Source: Candidatus Trichorickettsia mobilis
GTDB taxonomy: Bacteria > Pseudomonadota > Alphaproteobacteria > Rickettsiales > Rickettsiaceae
Reading direction: 5' to 3'
DNA: 58,430 nt
Assembly: GCF_034366785.1 (NCBI RefSeq)
Contig: NZ_CP112936.1
Coordinates: 1-58,430, forward strand
Shown: in pieces, positions 43,452-52,735 of the stretch
Layout: each line of letters opens with the position of its first letter
Numbering within the stretch: the stretch's first letter is position 1
The notes under the pieces: generated by a model
What the model saw: the letters and a program-made list of their open reading frames with translations, nothing else
Database searches by the model: none
What the model was told of the DNA's origin: nothing
Translations under genes and position numbers: made by a program

Positions 43452-43807
43452 TAGCTGACGTCTGATATTATGATATGGAGAAAGCAGAGCAGCTTTGTCA
43501 GGCCAGAATTATAGCGATTATACCGTCACTGCGTCATGCCGTAATAGACCCTCAACATCCTGGAAGTTGGCATAATAGGATAGTTCAATATATAAAAGAT
43601 AAAGGTAGCGTATATGCATTTCACAAGAAATACTGCTATGGTAAGAGAGCCTTGATCGAATCACAAAATTCCCGAATCAAAAGAGGTATAGGTAATTCTT
43701 TGCTCACACCAAGACAAGAATCTCAAATCACAGAAGGAAAAATTATTGCTAATATTATTAATTTATGGAACTTATTCGGCCAGTGCAATTCCATCAAAAT
43801 AGGATAA
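43452..43807 (+). pseudogene. DDE transposase C-terminal fragment (IS5-like)
   Basis: The open stretch from 43475 encodes 110 residues: ARIIAIIPSLRHAVIDPQH, YCYGKRALIESQNSRIKRGIG with the catalytic Glu, and EGKIIANIINLWNLFGQ. This matches the C-terminal third of IS5/IS4-type transposases. Upstream in the same frame, after a TGA at 43463, lies the catalytic Asp context (IADV-stop-YYD). The 5' two thirds are missing. It is a remnant. Confidence 0.65.
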
Positions 43808-43908
43808 TTCCTTCCAAACTTTGGAAAGTTGTACCCTTCCGAACAAAGCCCGTATATTCAATTCTTTGTAACTTTTGAAAATACTATATTAATAACAACT
43901 AAGGATGT

Positions 43909-45009
43909 ATGAAACCAATAATCGATGAACACGAAAAAACGAAACTACCAAAAGACATGGAACTACTACACAGCAGGTTAGCTATCGGAAACAAGGTAAT
44001 ATCTACGGTACTAAATTATATGCCATCACCAGGAAATCAGATAAAAAGCTATATATACAATGACGATGAAGATGAACGGGCAAAAATAAATACGAATTCA
44101 ATTATAGCCTTCCAAGAGGGAACGACATACATAGAGGAGAGAGAGGGGCTATATTACAGGCCTATAATACAAAGCGAGATAGATTATAAACCAGAACGAT
44201 CGGCAGGCATAGCACTACACTATGGTGCTGGGAATTGCCAGGAATATGCAGCAGTGACGTACGAACTGCTTAAACAGGAACTAACACAGCGCTCATCTAC
44301 ACTTCTAATAAAAGGTGGTGAAATAGGGCAACGACATTATTATTGTGTAATTGTAAATACTGGTAATACTGATTTAAAAAGTCAATATTTTATCATACCC
44401 AATGATGCCGTAGTGGTGGATCCGTGGGTAATGAGCAAAACTAACGTAGCTGTTTTTTGGCAAGATTCCGTACATATGCATATATATAAACCCGCTGAGA
44501 TCTTATTCACGGGAACAGGAGAGAAAAAAACAATAACAAAAGCATTCTTAGAATCAGAAATTTATGATATAAGTGCTATATTAAGTAAATTCATAAACTA
44601 CAAATACACTAAGCCAAAGGTTCCTGGTAGAATCCAGAAAAGTAACGTTGAAAACAAAGTATTACTAAAACAATTGCAGAATAAGACCTTATACAATGAT
44701 TATGAATTAGTACGTGACGAAATAACAACGATGAACGTAGCTGCGCAACAACTTTACATGATTGTTAGAGAGAAGGTAAACGAATATATAACACGGGCAC
44801 CGAGGGTAAAACATGGCGCAAATGCTGGTCAACCGCCACGAGACTTACGAGACATAAAAACACGCTTAGATAGGGTTAAAATTACTGAAATCACATACGA
44901 CGAAATACAAGACATATACCAATATATAGCGCATATACTAGGAATAAACCACGGACTTACACAAACAATGCGGGATGAAATGTCGAGGCTAGTAATGCTC
45001 AACTTATAG
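43909..45009 (+). CDS. Hypothetical protein with papain-like Cys-His-Asp triad, candidate effector
   Basis: A protein of 366 residues, family not recognised. Residues 106-113 read GAGNCQEY, with Cys110; His143 stands in QRHYYCVIV and Asp171 in VVVDPW. Order, spacing and hydrophobic context match the papain-like fold used by many bacterial toxins (proteases, deamidases, transglutaminases). The rest is helical, with a long C-terminal domain (about 240-366). No signal peptide or membrane helix. It lies 1.6 kb past tssC, beyond transposase debris, and is followed by another unrecognised enzyme-like gene. Codon use is richer in C-ending codons than the T6SS genes. A secreted effector role is inferred. 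Confidence 0.65.
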   Translation: MKPIIDEHEKTKLPKDMELLHSRLAIGNKVISTVLNYMPSPGNQIKSYIYNDDEDERAKINTNSIIAFQEGTTYIEEREGLYYRPIIQSEIDYKPERSAGIALHYGAGNCQEYAAVTYELLKQELTQRSSTLLIKGGEIGQRHYYCVIVNTGNTDLKSQYFIIPNDAVVVDPWVMSKTNVAVFWQDSVHMHIYKPAEILFTGTGEKKTITKAFLESEIYDISAILSKFINYKYTKPKVPGRIQKSNVENKVLLKQLQNKTLYNDYELVRDEITTMNVAAQQLYMIVREKVNEYITRAPRVKHGANAGQPPRDLRDIKTRLDRVKITEITYDEIQDIYQYIAHILGINHGLTQTMRDEMSRLVMLNL

Positions 45010-45063
45010 CTGCCCGACAGAACCGCTTTTTTTTAATCTTTCTAGCCAAAGAAGTAAAATGAT

Positions 45064-45147
45064 GTTATCGTAGATAACGTCTACTGAAGCCTTATATTTT
45101 TTGAGCTTCAGCTAATTTTACATAATCTGGTTCTCTAAAACAGATTA
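45064..45147. repeat. Three hairpins between the two candidate effector genes
   Basis: GTTATC/GATAAC (45064-45078), CTGAAGC/GCTTCAG (45084-45111) and TAATCTG/CAGATTA (45123-45147) are perfect inverted repeats in a row. They may stop transcription after the first gene or stabilise mRNA ends. No T-run is strong enough to call a specific terminator. Confidence 0.4.
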
Positions 45148-45278
45148 GCTTCTAATTTACATAGTATCAACAATATATTTATGCTCCCTTTTATATTTGA
45201 AATTGCTGAAAAAACTACAGAAAAATCATTTTAAAAAACAACACGAAAACGAATACTAAGTAAAAAACGACAAAAACT

Positions 45279-46328
45279 ATGAAAACCCAACATTTCAGCA
45301 CCAAACTATTAATTGGTCTAATAAATCATAAGGTTACTGGTGGACCATACGCAGAAGACGACGAAGTCGATACTCCTGAAAATATGATGCTCAACAAAAC
45401 AAACTTCACTAACCCAGACGAAGAATTAGAAACTAATAAAATAAATCCTAACACAAAAAAATATACGAAAGATCCACACATCGAATACAGAAAATTAACA
45501 CTCGATGCAATGAATAAACTGGGAGAATGCAATCTATACGTGTTGAATGAACTACCATCAAAAAAAACCTGGAGCGACACTAGCCTGGCAAACGAATTTC
45601 CCTATGATGTAAACAATAACACACACCCCGCCTCAAAAATAAAATGTTCTATACCGAAAGACGCAAAAATAGATATACGAATACAAGAACAAACATGGGG
45701 GGCACTAACCATCCAACCAGAAAATAATAATAGCGGTAGGATATTATTAGCATTTATGCATGCCCCTGCAACTAATACAGGACTCAGTGAAGGATTTAAA
45801 TCTATAATGCTGCAATCTATGGCAAAAGATATAGTAGAAAAATGTATCAACCGTACAAGTATTTTGCCGTTGATAATCATAGGTGACGTAAACATAGCAG
45901 CAGAAGAACAAACACTAGATGTATGCGGGCACAAGTACGACTATATGCCAATAAGATTAACTCGATATACTACTCTGCTTCCTAATCAAGAAAACAACAA
46001 TGCACAAACGAACAAAAGCAACTTAGAAAAATTAGTATCATACAATGATAAATTATTTTATTCTCCCATCAAGCAAAATGAAGACGTAGACGAAGCTGAT
46101 ATGTCAATGATTAAAAATTACGGTACCACAAACAAAAAAGACAATAAATACAACCTCGAGGTAAATGTGAGTGATACGAAAGATAAATATATCGGGCAAT
46201 ATATACTGCAAAACCCTTATTACTCAGTACTAACTACAGGAGAACCACTGACCTTTACGAATGAGCAACACGAGGTAAAAAGCGACCATGCTTCAGTGCT
46301 TATACAAATATTGAAAAAGGAAGTATAA
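45279..46328 (+). CDS. Endonuclease/exonuclease/phosphatase-like protein, candidate effector
   Basis: A protein of 349 residues, not a known named protein. It shows the ordered active-site set of the EEP (DNase I-like) fold: Glu91 in YVLNELPS, His161 in LLAFMHAPA, Asp203 and Asn205 in LIIIGDVNIA, and Asp336-His337 in VKSDHASVLI. Such enzymes are metal-dependent nucleases or phosphoinositide phosphatases. The first 60 residues are polar and probably disordered. No signal peptide. The gene stands 269 bases after the papain-like gene on the same strand and shares its unusual codon use, so both may have arrived together. A substrate cannot be told from the sequence. Confidence 0.65.
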   Translation: MKTQHFSTKLLIGLINHKVTGGPYAEDDEVDTPENMMLNKTNFTNPDEELETNKINPNTKKYTKDPHIEYRKLTLDAMNKLGECNLYVLNELPSKKTWSDTSLANEFPYDVNNNTHPASKIKCSIPKDAKIDIRIQEQTWGALTIQPENNNSGRILLAFMHAPATNTGLSEGFKSIMLQSMAKDIVEKCINRTSILPLIIIGDVNIAAEEQTLDVCGHKYDYMPIRLTRYTTLLPNQENNNAQTNKSNLEKLVSYNDKLFYSPIKQNEDVDEADMSMIKNYGTTNKKDNKYNLEVNVSDTKDKYIGQYILQNPYYSVLTTGEPLTFTNEQHEVKSDHASVLIQILKKEV

Positions 46329-46407
46329 TATTGAGTAGTACAGCTCAAGGGTTTTCGCGAAGACTATTGTGCAATTATGATCTGTCAACAGTTTTCCAGA
46401 CAGCGTG

Positions 46408-46475
46408 TCATGCACATTTTTGCATTTCCTCATATTTTACCGGTGATAAATAGCCATGAGGACGTTCAACAAACT
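46408..46475 (-). pseudogene. IS3-type transposase C-terminal scrap
   Basis: On the minus strand the frame reads FVERPHGYLSPVKYEEMQKCA then a stop at 46408. This is the typical end of an rve-type (IS3-like) transposase, where RPH...GYLSP...YE is conserved. It is cut off at the edge of the IS256-type element near 46476. Confidence 0.5.
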
Positions 46476-46491
46476 GTGTCAAACCAGAAAC

Positions 46492-46517
46492 AATAATTTT
46501 TAATAATAAAAATTATT
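46492..46517. terminator. AT-rich hairpin near the IS256 left end
   Basis: AATAATTTTTA and TAAAAATTATT form a perfect 11-base stem with a 4-base loop. It lies upstream of the transposase start and may shield it from outside transcription, or be part of the element end. Confidence 0.35.
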
Positions 46518-46593
46518 GATGAAACCAATTCAGGATAAAGATAAATTAAAAAGTAATTTATCTTTATAAACTGTATAAAAAAAGAGGTTTGAC

Positions 46594-47577
46594 ATGAAGA
46601 AGAATATAACCGGTAATAATTTAACTGAGTACAAATTAGCGGAACAAGTAACAAAGTTACCTTCAACTCAAAATGAAGCGTTAGCCGAGATTGTTAAAGG
46701 TCTCTATCAAGGCAGACCATTACTTGGTAAAGGTGGGCTATTAACAAATTTAGTTAAAGGCTTAACGCAAATAGCTTTGCAAGGTGAGATGGATTCTCAT
46801 TTAGAAGAAGATACGCTTGAGCAAGGTGGTAATCGCAGGAATGGCGTTGCTACTAAGACTATGAGAACCGGTAGCGGTGCTTTTGAGCTTGAAGTACCAA
46901 GAGATCGCAACGGTAGTTTTGAACCGCAATTAATTAAAAAACGCCAAACAATATTAAATGAGGAGCTTGATAATAAAATACTGACACTTTATGGCTTGGG
47001 AACGTCTTATGACGGGATAGCTAGTCACTTACAAGAAATTTATGGTGTAGAAGTATCAGCGGCTACAATCTCCAGTATAACTGATAAACTAGTGCCGATG
47101 TTAAATGAATGGCGAGCAAGACCGCTGGAACTGGTTTATGCAGTAGTATTTTTAGATGCAATGTTTTTTAAAGTAAAGCAGGATAATAAAGTAATTACTA
47201 AGGTGATTTATAATATAATGGGAATAAACCAATCAGGCCATAAAGATATACTTGGTTTTTATGCTTGTGAAAGTGAGGGTGCTCATTTTTGGTTATCAGT
47301 GTTAAATGACCTAAAAGCTCGTGGAATTGAAGATATATTAATTGCTTGCATAGATGGTCTCAAAGGTTTTCCAGAAGCGATCAGTACGGCATTTCCTAAA
47401 ACTGAAGTACAGCTTTGCATAGTACATCAAATTCGTAATTCTCTGAAGAACGTAGCTAGTAAAAATCAGAAAGAATTTATGGTAGATTTAAAAACTGTTT
47501 ATCAAGCAACAAGTGTAAGCGTCTGGGCAACCTGGTCTATTAATGCAAGGGATAAATTGTTAATGTTAGCGCATTAA
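46594..47577 (+). CDS. IS256-family transposase, C-terminally truncated
   Basis: A protein of 327 residues against about 400 for the family. The N-terminal part GQIALQGEMDSHL-like LTQIALQGEMDSHLEED, RRNGVATKTMRTGSG, LEVPRDRNGSFEPQL and the first catalytic Asp in YAVVFLDAMFFKV are intact; the second Asp is in ILIACIDGLKGFPEAI. The third acidic residue should lie beyond VWATWSINARDKLLM and is missing. It is followed by fragments of other elements, so the copy is probably dead. A ribosome site AGAGG precedes the ATG. Confidence 0.8.
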   Translation: MKKNITGNNLTEYKLAEQVTKLPSTQNEALAEIVKGLYQGRPLLGKGGLLTNLVKGLTQIALQGEMDSHLEEDTLEQGGNRRNGVATKTMRTGSGAFELEVPRDRNGSFEPQLIKKRQTILNEELDNKILTLYGLGTSYDGIASHLQEIYGVEVSAATISSITDKLVPMLNEWRARPLELVYAVVFLDAMFFKVKQDNKVITKVIYNIMGINQSGHKDILGFYACESEGAHFWLSVLNDLKARGIEDILIACIDGLKGFPEAISTAFPKTEVQLCIVHQIRNSLKNVASKNQKEFMVDLKTVYQATSVSVWATWSINARDKLLMLAH

Positions 47578-47596
47578 ATTAATGAGCTAAGGAGTG

Positions 47597-47696
47597 ATGA
47601 GAAAAATTAGAGGAAAGGTTGCAGAAGAACTGAAGCATCAAATAGTGACTGAATCTTTTGTAGAAGGTTGTATAGTATCAAGACTAGCAAAATACC
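47597..47696 (+). pseudogene. Transposase N-terminal scrap interrupted by IS982
   Basis: The frame MRKIRGKVAEELKHQIVTE, then FVEGCIVSRLAK, is the helix-turn-helix start of a small IS3/IS66-type transposase subunit, preceded by AAGGAG. It is broken at the left inverted repeat of the IS982-type element. Confidence 0.45.
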
Positions 47697-48690
47697 CCGA
47701 TTCGGGATAAGAAACTGTGGGAGATATAATAGCTATAGGGAATTGCAAAGAGAAAGGCGTTGAGTTATCATATTTTTAGCACAAAAAAGGTAACTCAACA
47801 TGTATAAGGATATCACAGAAGTTTTTTGTTTTATAGATGATTTTGCTAAAATTTATGAACAAAATCAACAAAAGAAACTATTACCATCAAACAGACAACG
47901 TTGTCGTGAAGGTGCAATGGGCTTAGGTGAGATTCTAACAATTATGATAATGTTTCATACTTCCTATCCCAAGAATTTTAAATATTTTTATAAAAGCTAT
48001 ATTGAACATTGGTATAAAGATGATTTTCCTGATGCTGTAAGTTATAACCGTTTTGTAGAACTGATGCCAAGATTGTTTTTACCATTAAATATTTTATTAC
48101 ATTTATTATTTGGTGAACAAACGGGGATATATTTTATTGATTCTACTACTATTAAAGCTTGTCATAACAAACGAAGGTACAGGAATAAAACATTTGCAGG
48201 GCTTGCCAGGTCTAGTAAATCATCTATGGGATATTTTTATGGATTTAAGTTACACGCAATTATTAACCATAAGGGAGAATTTATAGCTTTAAAAATGACT
48301 AAAGGAAATGTCGATGATCGAACGCCAGTACTTGAGCTAGCTAATGGCCTAACTGGTATAATGGCTGCGGACAAAGGTTATATTAAGCAAAACTTATTTA
48401 TCGAATTATATGAACAAGGCTTAAAGATGATTCATGGAATTAAGAAAAATATGAAAAATAAACTTATGGATTTAAACGAAAAAATCCTACTGAGAAAACG
48501 TAATATCATTGAAACAGTTTTTGATTATCTGAAGAATAAAATGAATCTCGAACATACAAGACATAGGTCATCCATTAATGCTTTTGTACACATATTGTCT
48601 ACTCTGGTTGCTTATTCCATGAAAAAGCACAAACCATCAATGAGCTTTAATTATTCACTCTCAGAACCAATAGCTCTTATCCCGAATTGG
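47697..48690 (+). mobile_element. IS982-type insertion sequence
   Basis: Terminal inverted repeats: the left end CCGATTCGGGATAAGA (47697-47712) matches the complement of the right end TCTTATCCCGAATTGG (48675-48690) at 15 of 16 positions. The element of about 994 bases holds one transposase gene. The flanks (AATAC on the left, CCCAGTG on the right) give no target duplication, so the surroundings have been rearranged. Confidence 0.7.
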
Positions 48691-48789
48691 CCCAGTGTTA
48701 CGGAACAAGTGATAAGGGGTCACTTTTTATTAAACCGGAAATTTCTTGATTACATTATCATATTCTTTCTGTGCATCACCAATGGATAA
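47800..48789 (+). CDS. IS982-family transposase, run on past the element end
   Basis: A frame of 329 residues. The IS982 core is present: [39 protein letters not shown] with the first Asp, [22 protein letters not shown] with the second Asp, and [25 protein letters not shown] with the Glu. The true transposase would end near NWPS at the inverted repeat (48690). The last 30 or so residues ([12 protein letters not shown] and on) are read through the repeat into the neighbouring transposon, so the stop has been lost. It also overlaps the convergent recombinase gene. Confidence 0.8.
   Translation: MYKDITEVFCFIDDFAKIYEQNQQKKLLPSNRQRCREGAMGLGEILTIMIMFHTSYPKNFKYFYKSYIEHWYKDDFPDAVSYNRFVELMPRLFLPLNILLHLLFGEQTGIYFIDSTTIKACHNKRRYRNKTFAGLARSSKSSMGYFYGFKLHAIINHKGEFIALKMTKGNVDDRTPVLELANGLTGIMAADKGYIKQNLFIELYEQGLKMIHGIKKNMKNKLMDLNEKILLRKRNIIETVFDYLKNKMNLEHTRHRSSINAFVHILSTLVAYSMKKHKPSMSFNYSLSEPIALIPNWPSVTEQVIRGHFLLNRKFLDYIIIFFLCITNG
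48689..48727. repeat. 39-base direct repeat, copy 1
   Basis: Starts GGCCCAGTGTTACGG, ends GGGGTCACTTTT. It matches 50959-50997 at 36 of 39 positions in the same orientation. The GGGG core recalls Tn3-type ends. It lies at the junction between the IS982 right end and the tyrosine recombinase gene. Confidence 0.65.
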
Positions 48790-49443
48790 TTTGGAATATA
48801 TTTCTAGAGATTGACGGCTCTCATGCCCTGAGTATGGCTGAATCAAGGCATCTTCCACTCCTTGCTTTTTTAGCCAGGTAAATAGAAAATGTCTTAATTT
48901 ATGCGGTGAGATTGATTCTACAATACCGGCTTCCTTAGTATACTGAGCAAGAATTTTTCTAATACCTCTATCCGTATATGACTTTTTCCACGAAGATTCA
49001 AACAGATATATCGCTCCTTTCGACTTCATTGAAGCTATATGTAACGCTAATATTTCCTTGAAGTTATTAGGAAACGGAACTATTCTGTCTTTTTTCCCCT
49101 TTCCTTCGATGATGCGTATTTGGCATCTATCCGAATCAATTTCGCTTAACTTAATATTCACCAGTTCGCTCACTCTAACACCGGTATATAATAAAGTCTT
49201 AATCATTACTACATGCTGCATGTTACGAGCTTGCCAAACTACTTTATAATATTTATCTATTTCTTCCTCTGTAGGAACGTAAGGTAGCTTTTTAGCTTTA
49301 TTAGTAACTTCAACACTAAGCTCTTTCCGTAAATGACAAAAAAGCTCACGTAAGTAATCATAATCAGGATATTCCTGCTTTAAAAATTTAGCAAATTGCT
49401 TAGCTTTTTGGCGAACCGGTGTACGTTTTATACTATCGCTCAT
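48730..49443 (-). CDS. Tyrosine recombinase of the Tn3-type element
   Basis: A protein of 237 residues, shorter than the usual 300, with a brief N-terminal domain. The catalytic set is visible: Arg in [11 protein letters not shown], Lys in [20 protein letters not shown] and Tyr in EIYSKL. It would resolve cointegrates in Tn3 elements of the TnpI type. It overlaps the truncated transposase gene by 4 bases (ATGA), as in a transposition operon. Its stop lies a few bases from the 39-base repeat. Confidence 0.85.
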   Translation of the reverse strand: MSDSIKRTPVRQKAKQFAKFLKQEYPDYDYLRELFCHLRKELSVEVTNKAKKLPYVPTEEEIDKYYKVVWQARNMQHVVMIKTLLYTGVRVSELVNIKLSEIDSDRCQIRIIEGKGKKDRIVPFPNNFKEILALHIASMKSKGAIYLFESSWKKSYTDRGIRKILAQYTKEAGIVESISPHKLRHFLFTWLKKQGVEDALIQPYSGHESRQSLEIYSKLSIGDAQKEYDNVIKKFPV

Positions 49444-51062
49444 GCGGCTACTTGCTTATGTTGTTCTATGATTAAACGCTTATTTAGATCTAATGGGAAC
49501 AAACCATAAGGATTAATGTGACTATGGATCAGCGGTGTTAACGCTCTCATATCTTCCGGCGTTAATCTGCTTTGCCAGATTGGATCGGACAAAACCTCCT
49601 GGATAATAAGCGTATTAATATATACCATACATACTTGTAGTAGATGTAGGCAAACTATTGCTAATTCCTGATCTTCTCTATTATTGGTAGAAATCTCACC
49701 GAGCTTGCCATAAAATATAAAGCCCATGATGCTATTTAATCTCTCAACAACATTCAGCGCTTCATGAATTTCAACACGTAATTCTTCAGACATCAAATAA
49801 CGACATAAAAATATTGTCTTTACCGCATTGCCGATCTCAGTAAGAGCTTGATACACGGGATGATCATTATTATCGCTGCTCATTATTTTAAGCATTACTT
49901 CAGGTTCTACCATACCGGTTCTTAGAGCAGCAACGTACTTAACTACCTCGTGGTAGTATTTTTTAATCAAATCCCAATTGATGGATGATTTTAGAATGGA
50001 AGATAAATTCTTATAATTACCTTTATCTTTTGTTGTAGAATAATAAAGCTTCTGCTTTTTTATATTCTTAAGTCGCGGCAATAAATCAAAATGCAATAAG
50101 TGGCTAAAAGCAAACCCGATAGTGCTTTGCCCATGAGTATCTACATAACTTTGTTTCATATCCATTTTAGTGCAATGATCAAGTACACCCTTGATCATGC
50201 TACCTACTTCTGAAGAAGAGCATGTTTTTAACTGTGAATAGATACAAGCGGCATTCTTATCTACATGCCAGTAAATCATGACGCCACGACCGTGATAGCG
50301 AGTATGCCACTCCGTCATCAGGTTTTGATCCCAGCTACTCACCTTGGTAGAATCACAGGCACAACCTGTTGTAGCACTTCCCCAGATACGCGGATCTCTT
50401 ATCTCTAAAATAGCATTCACTATCTCGGCAATAGCTTGTCTTGTGTTAACAACATTAATAAATCGTCTCTTGATATAGCGCAAATCTGAATAATTCGTGT
50501 CATCATTCGCGGCACTTATCCGTTTTAATCCAGTATTACTACCGATAGCATAAAGAGATAGTAGTAAACGTTTGAGTAATTTATCTTCGCTGACATTTGC
50601 TCTAGTAGCAACCGTGTGAAAATGCTTGGTAAAACCAACACGTAAATCTGTTTCTTTTAATATATCTATTAAATTTATTGTCGACCAACGTCTATTGATT
50701 GCTTGCTGCAACGCTATTAAGTTAGACGGTTCAATTTGAGCATCATACGGCATGAGCTTAATCTTCCCGACATTATTCTTCTTAGTCAGGACAATCTTTA
50801 CTTTATTATTATCAGTAATACTATTGTTGAGTTGTTGTAAATTATGATCTAAGCTTGCTTGCAAAGTTTGTACATAGTCATTACCATCAATCGGTAACCC
50901 CAGTTTTTTATAATAATATTCTGCGTTGGAATCAAAATCTTTAGGCAAATCTTCTTCAGGCCCAGTGTTACGGAACAAGCGATGAGGGGCCACTTTTCTA
51001 AAGAAGGCACGGAAATGCTTTATTTTTAAAGTACCGAATGGATAATTGTAAAAGAACAACAT
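49440..51062 (-). CDS. Tn3-family transposase, N-terminally truncated
   Basis: The 540-residue frame is the C-terminal half of a Tn3 TnpA (full length about 990). The DDE triad is present: [29 protein letters not shown] and [21 protein letters not shown]. The N-terminal DNA-binding half is missing. The first 45 codons, beginning at ATG 51062, run across the 39-base repeat at 50959-50997 and are probably not transposase sequence. The true homology starts near [15 protein letters not shown]. The protein is unlikely to be active. Confidence 0.82.
   Translation of the reverse strand: MLFFYNYPFGTLKIKHFRAFFRKVAPHRLFRNTGPEEDLPKDFDSNAEYYYKKLGLPIDGNDYVQTLQASLDHNLQQLNNSITDNNKVKIVLTKKNNVGKIKLMPYDAQIEPSNLIALQQAINRRWSTINLIDILKETDLRVGFTKHFHTVATRANVSEDKLLKRLLLSLYAIGSNTGLKRISAANDDTNYSDLRYIKRRFINVVNTRQAIAEIVNAILEIRDPRIWGSATTGCACDSTKVSSWDQNLMTEWHTRYHGRGVMIYWHVDKNAACIYSQLKTCSSSEVGSMIKGVLDHCTKMDMKQSYVDTHGQSTIGFAFSHLLHFDLLPRLKNIKKQKLYYSTTKDKGNYKNLSSILKSSINWDLIKKYYHEVVKYVAALRTGMVEPEVMLKIMSSDNNDHPVYQALTEIGNAVKTIFLCRYLMSEELRVEIHEALNVVERLNSIMGFIFYGKLGEISTNNREDQELAIVCLHLLQVCMVYINTLIIQEVLSDPIWQSRLTPEDMRALTPLIHSHINPYGLFPLDLNKRLIIEQHKQVAA
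50959..50997. repeat. 39-base direct repeat, copy 2
   Basis: Same sequence as 48689-48727 with three substitutions. It lies at the point where the Tn3 transposase loses homology to its family, so it marks the deletion or recombination junction. Confidence 0.65.
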
Positions 51063-51201
51063 AAAAAATCAAATAATTCATTCACGAAGCTATTGGGCTT
51101 ATACCTCATTAAAATTTAAGATAAAGTATCTAGAATACCGACATTAGCAATTCTAGGAACTTACTTATATGACAGCAAAAACCGCAAATATCTATCAATA
51201 A

Positions 51202-52104
51202 TTAGGACTTAAGTTCGTTGATTTTTTTAACAGATAAACCGGTAGCCTTAGATATAGTGTGAATATCTATATTTTGAGACAAAAGGTTTTTGGCAATAGT
51301 CAGGGCTTTTTTCTCCTCGCCTCTAGCTTCGCCGATTTGTATACCTTCTTCTTTACCCCTAGACTCGGCAGCTTGTAGCTCGTCTCTATCGTTATATAAC
51401 TTCTTTTGATAATAAGAGTAATTTGCCCTTTCTTCAGGGGTCATTTTGAGGATACTAAGTTTTTCAGCTACTTGTACCATATAAGGAGAGTGATAGTTTG
51501 TAGGTACTTCGTCATATTTCATGACGTGTAGCCAATCGTCTATTTCTTTCTCTAAACGATCATTAAATAGAGGTATGGAAATATAAAAATATTCAGGTAA
51601 AATATCGGTAGCCTCAAATACTTTACCGGTTTCTTGGTTTTTGATATGTACACTTAATTTTTCGTTAGTCTCTATTTCATGAATAATGGTCTTACCGTGA
51701 TAAATAGCCCCGTTACCGCTGCCGATCGGAAAATATAGCAGGGAGATGTGAAATACTTTTAGTATTTGAGTATAATCTTCTCTTTGAGCTAAATTATCTA
51801 CTATAAGTCTTGAGGTATTAAACAGTGATTTATGAATAAAAGAATCTTTAACGTTACGCTCGATCTCGATAATATATTTATTATGATCTTCGTCCTCAAC
51901 AATTAAATCGGCTAGGCTTCTTTTGCTTTTAGAATCTTCTTTGTTGCTCTCGGATTCAAGTAAAGCAACTATTTTTACATTTTTATAGCCTTTTGTTTTG
52001 AGCAAAGCGGAGATAAAGCCTTCTACTACACTATAATCTCCTTTATCTCTTAAAAGATACTTGATCCCGTAATCGAAGGATACTAGCGGTTTGTCGTTAC
52101 TCAT
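51202..52104 (-). CDS. Rpn-family PD-(D/E)XK nuclease
   Basis: A protein of 300 residues with the family order: SFDYGIKYLLRDKGDYSVVEGFISALL at the start, then KRSLADLIVEDEDHNKYIIEIER with the nuclease core (D...E-x-x), ILKVFHISLLYFPIG, and a C-terminal coiled region with EEGIQIGEARGEEKKALTIAKNLL. Members promote recombination or act as mobile-element nucleases, and they are common in Rickettsia genomes. It stands alone on the minus strand between Tn3 debris and phage-like genes. Confidence 0.88.
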   Translation of the reverse strand: MSNDKPLVSFDYGIKYLLRDKGDYSVVEGFISALLKTKGYKNVKIVALLESESNKEDSKSKRSLADLIVEDEDHNKYIIEIERNVKDSFIHKSLFNTSRLIVDNLAQREDYTQILKVFHISLLYFPIGSGNGAIYHGKTIIHEIETNEKLSVHIKNQETGKVFEATDILPEYFYISIPLFNDRLEKEIDDWLHVMKYDEVPTNYHSPYMVQVAEKLSILKMTPEERANYSYYQKKLYNDRDELQAAESRGKEEGIQIGEARGEEKKALTIAKNLLSQNIDIHTISKATGLSVKKINELKS

Positions 52105-52210
52105 AATGTTTTTTGTGTTTTCTATATTCCCTGCTATTATAGCATAAATTGTTGCACAAAGCTAAAAATAACCGCACTAAAAATCTTTGATTTACAACCT
52201 TATTTGTGCT

Positions 52211-52720
52211 TTATAAAAAATTCCGATTATACCATGAAGGCGGTTCTCTGTTAATCCATTTAGGCGGCAATTTGTCATAATACCATTTGGCAACAAGATA
52301 CTTCTTATAAGCTTCGCAAGTATCTTGTATATGTTTGAAATCTATTTGCAGGGCTTCCGATCTAGTGCAATTAGCAAAAGCCGTTATTGATCCGCTCTTG
52401 ATATCTGTTCGATGCTTCAGTAAATAGGGTGATATTTTTTCAGAAGCATGTTGTCTGTTATAGCGAAAATTATATTCTTCACATAAAGCTATAAAATGCT
52501 CGAATAACCAGTCCCAATTTCCTAGGTTTAATGCTGCCCAAATAGTACACGGATGTTTTACGTGAGTCGGTTTGTAAAGATTATCATAAGTAATAGTACT
52601 ATTAATAAATATAGCGGTACTTAATAATTGAGCAGTCTCCAACACCATTTTAACGACACGTTTGTTATCCAAAGCTTGCGCTGATAGTTTATGGCAGTCG
52701 CTAGTTACAAAAATATTCAT
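52211..52720 (-). CDS. Conserved phage-type hypothetical protein
   Basis: A protein of 169 residues. The start MNIFVTSDCHKLSAQALDNKRVVKMVLETAQLL has the look of a small phage protein found in several phages and plasmids, where residues of the D-x-H/K-x-V-K-M-x-x-E-x-x-Q block are kept. Aromatic-rich later parts (WYYDKLPPKWINREPPSWY). No known enzymatic motif. It lies 15 bases downstream of the exonuclease gene, so the two are probably co-transcribed and may work on DNA together. Confidence 0.6.
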   Translation of the reverse strand: MNIFVTSDCHKLSAQALDNKRVVKMVLETAQLLSTAIFINSTITYDNLYKPTHVKHPCTIWAALNLGNWDWLFEHFIALCEEYNFRYNRQHASEKISPYLLKHRTDIKSGSITAFANCTRSEALQIDFKHIQDTCEAYKKYLVAKWYYDKLPPKWINREPPSWYNRNFL

Positions 52721-52735
52721 GATTATTATATAAAT

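Noticed and set aside
42460-43807. In-frame TGA codons in two neighbouring genes as a sign that TGA is read as Trp
   Set aside because: Intact genes throughout end at TGA normally (for example the autotransporter and exonuclease neighbourhoods), and both TGA-bearing genes are also frameshifted or truncated. Ordinary decay explains it.
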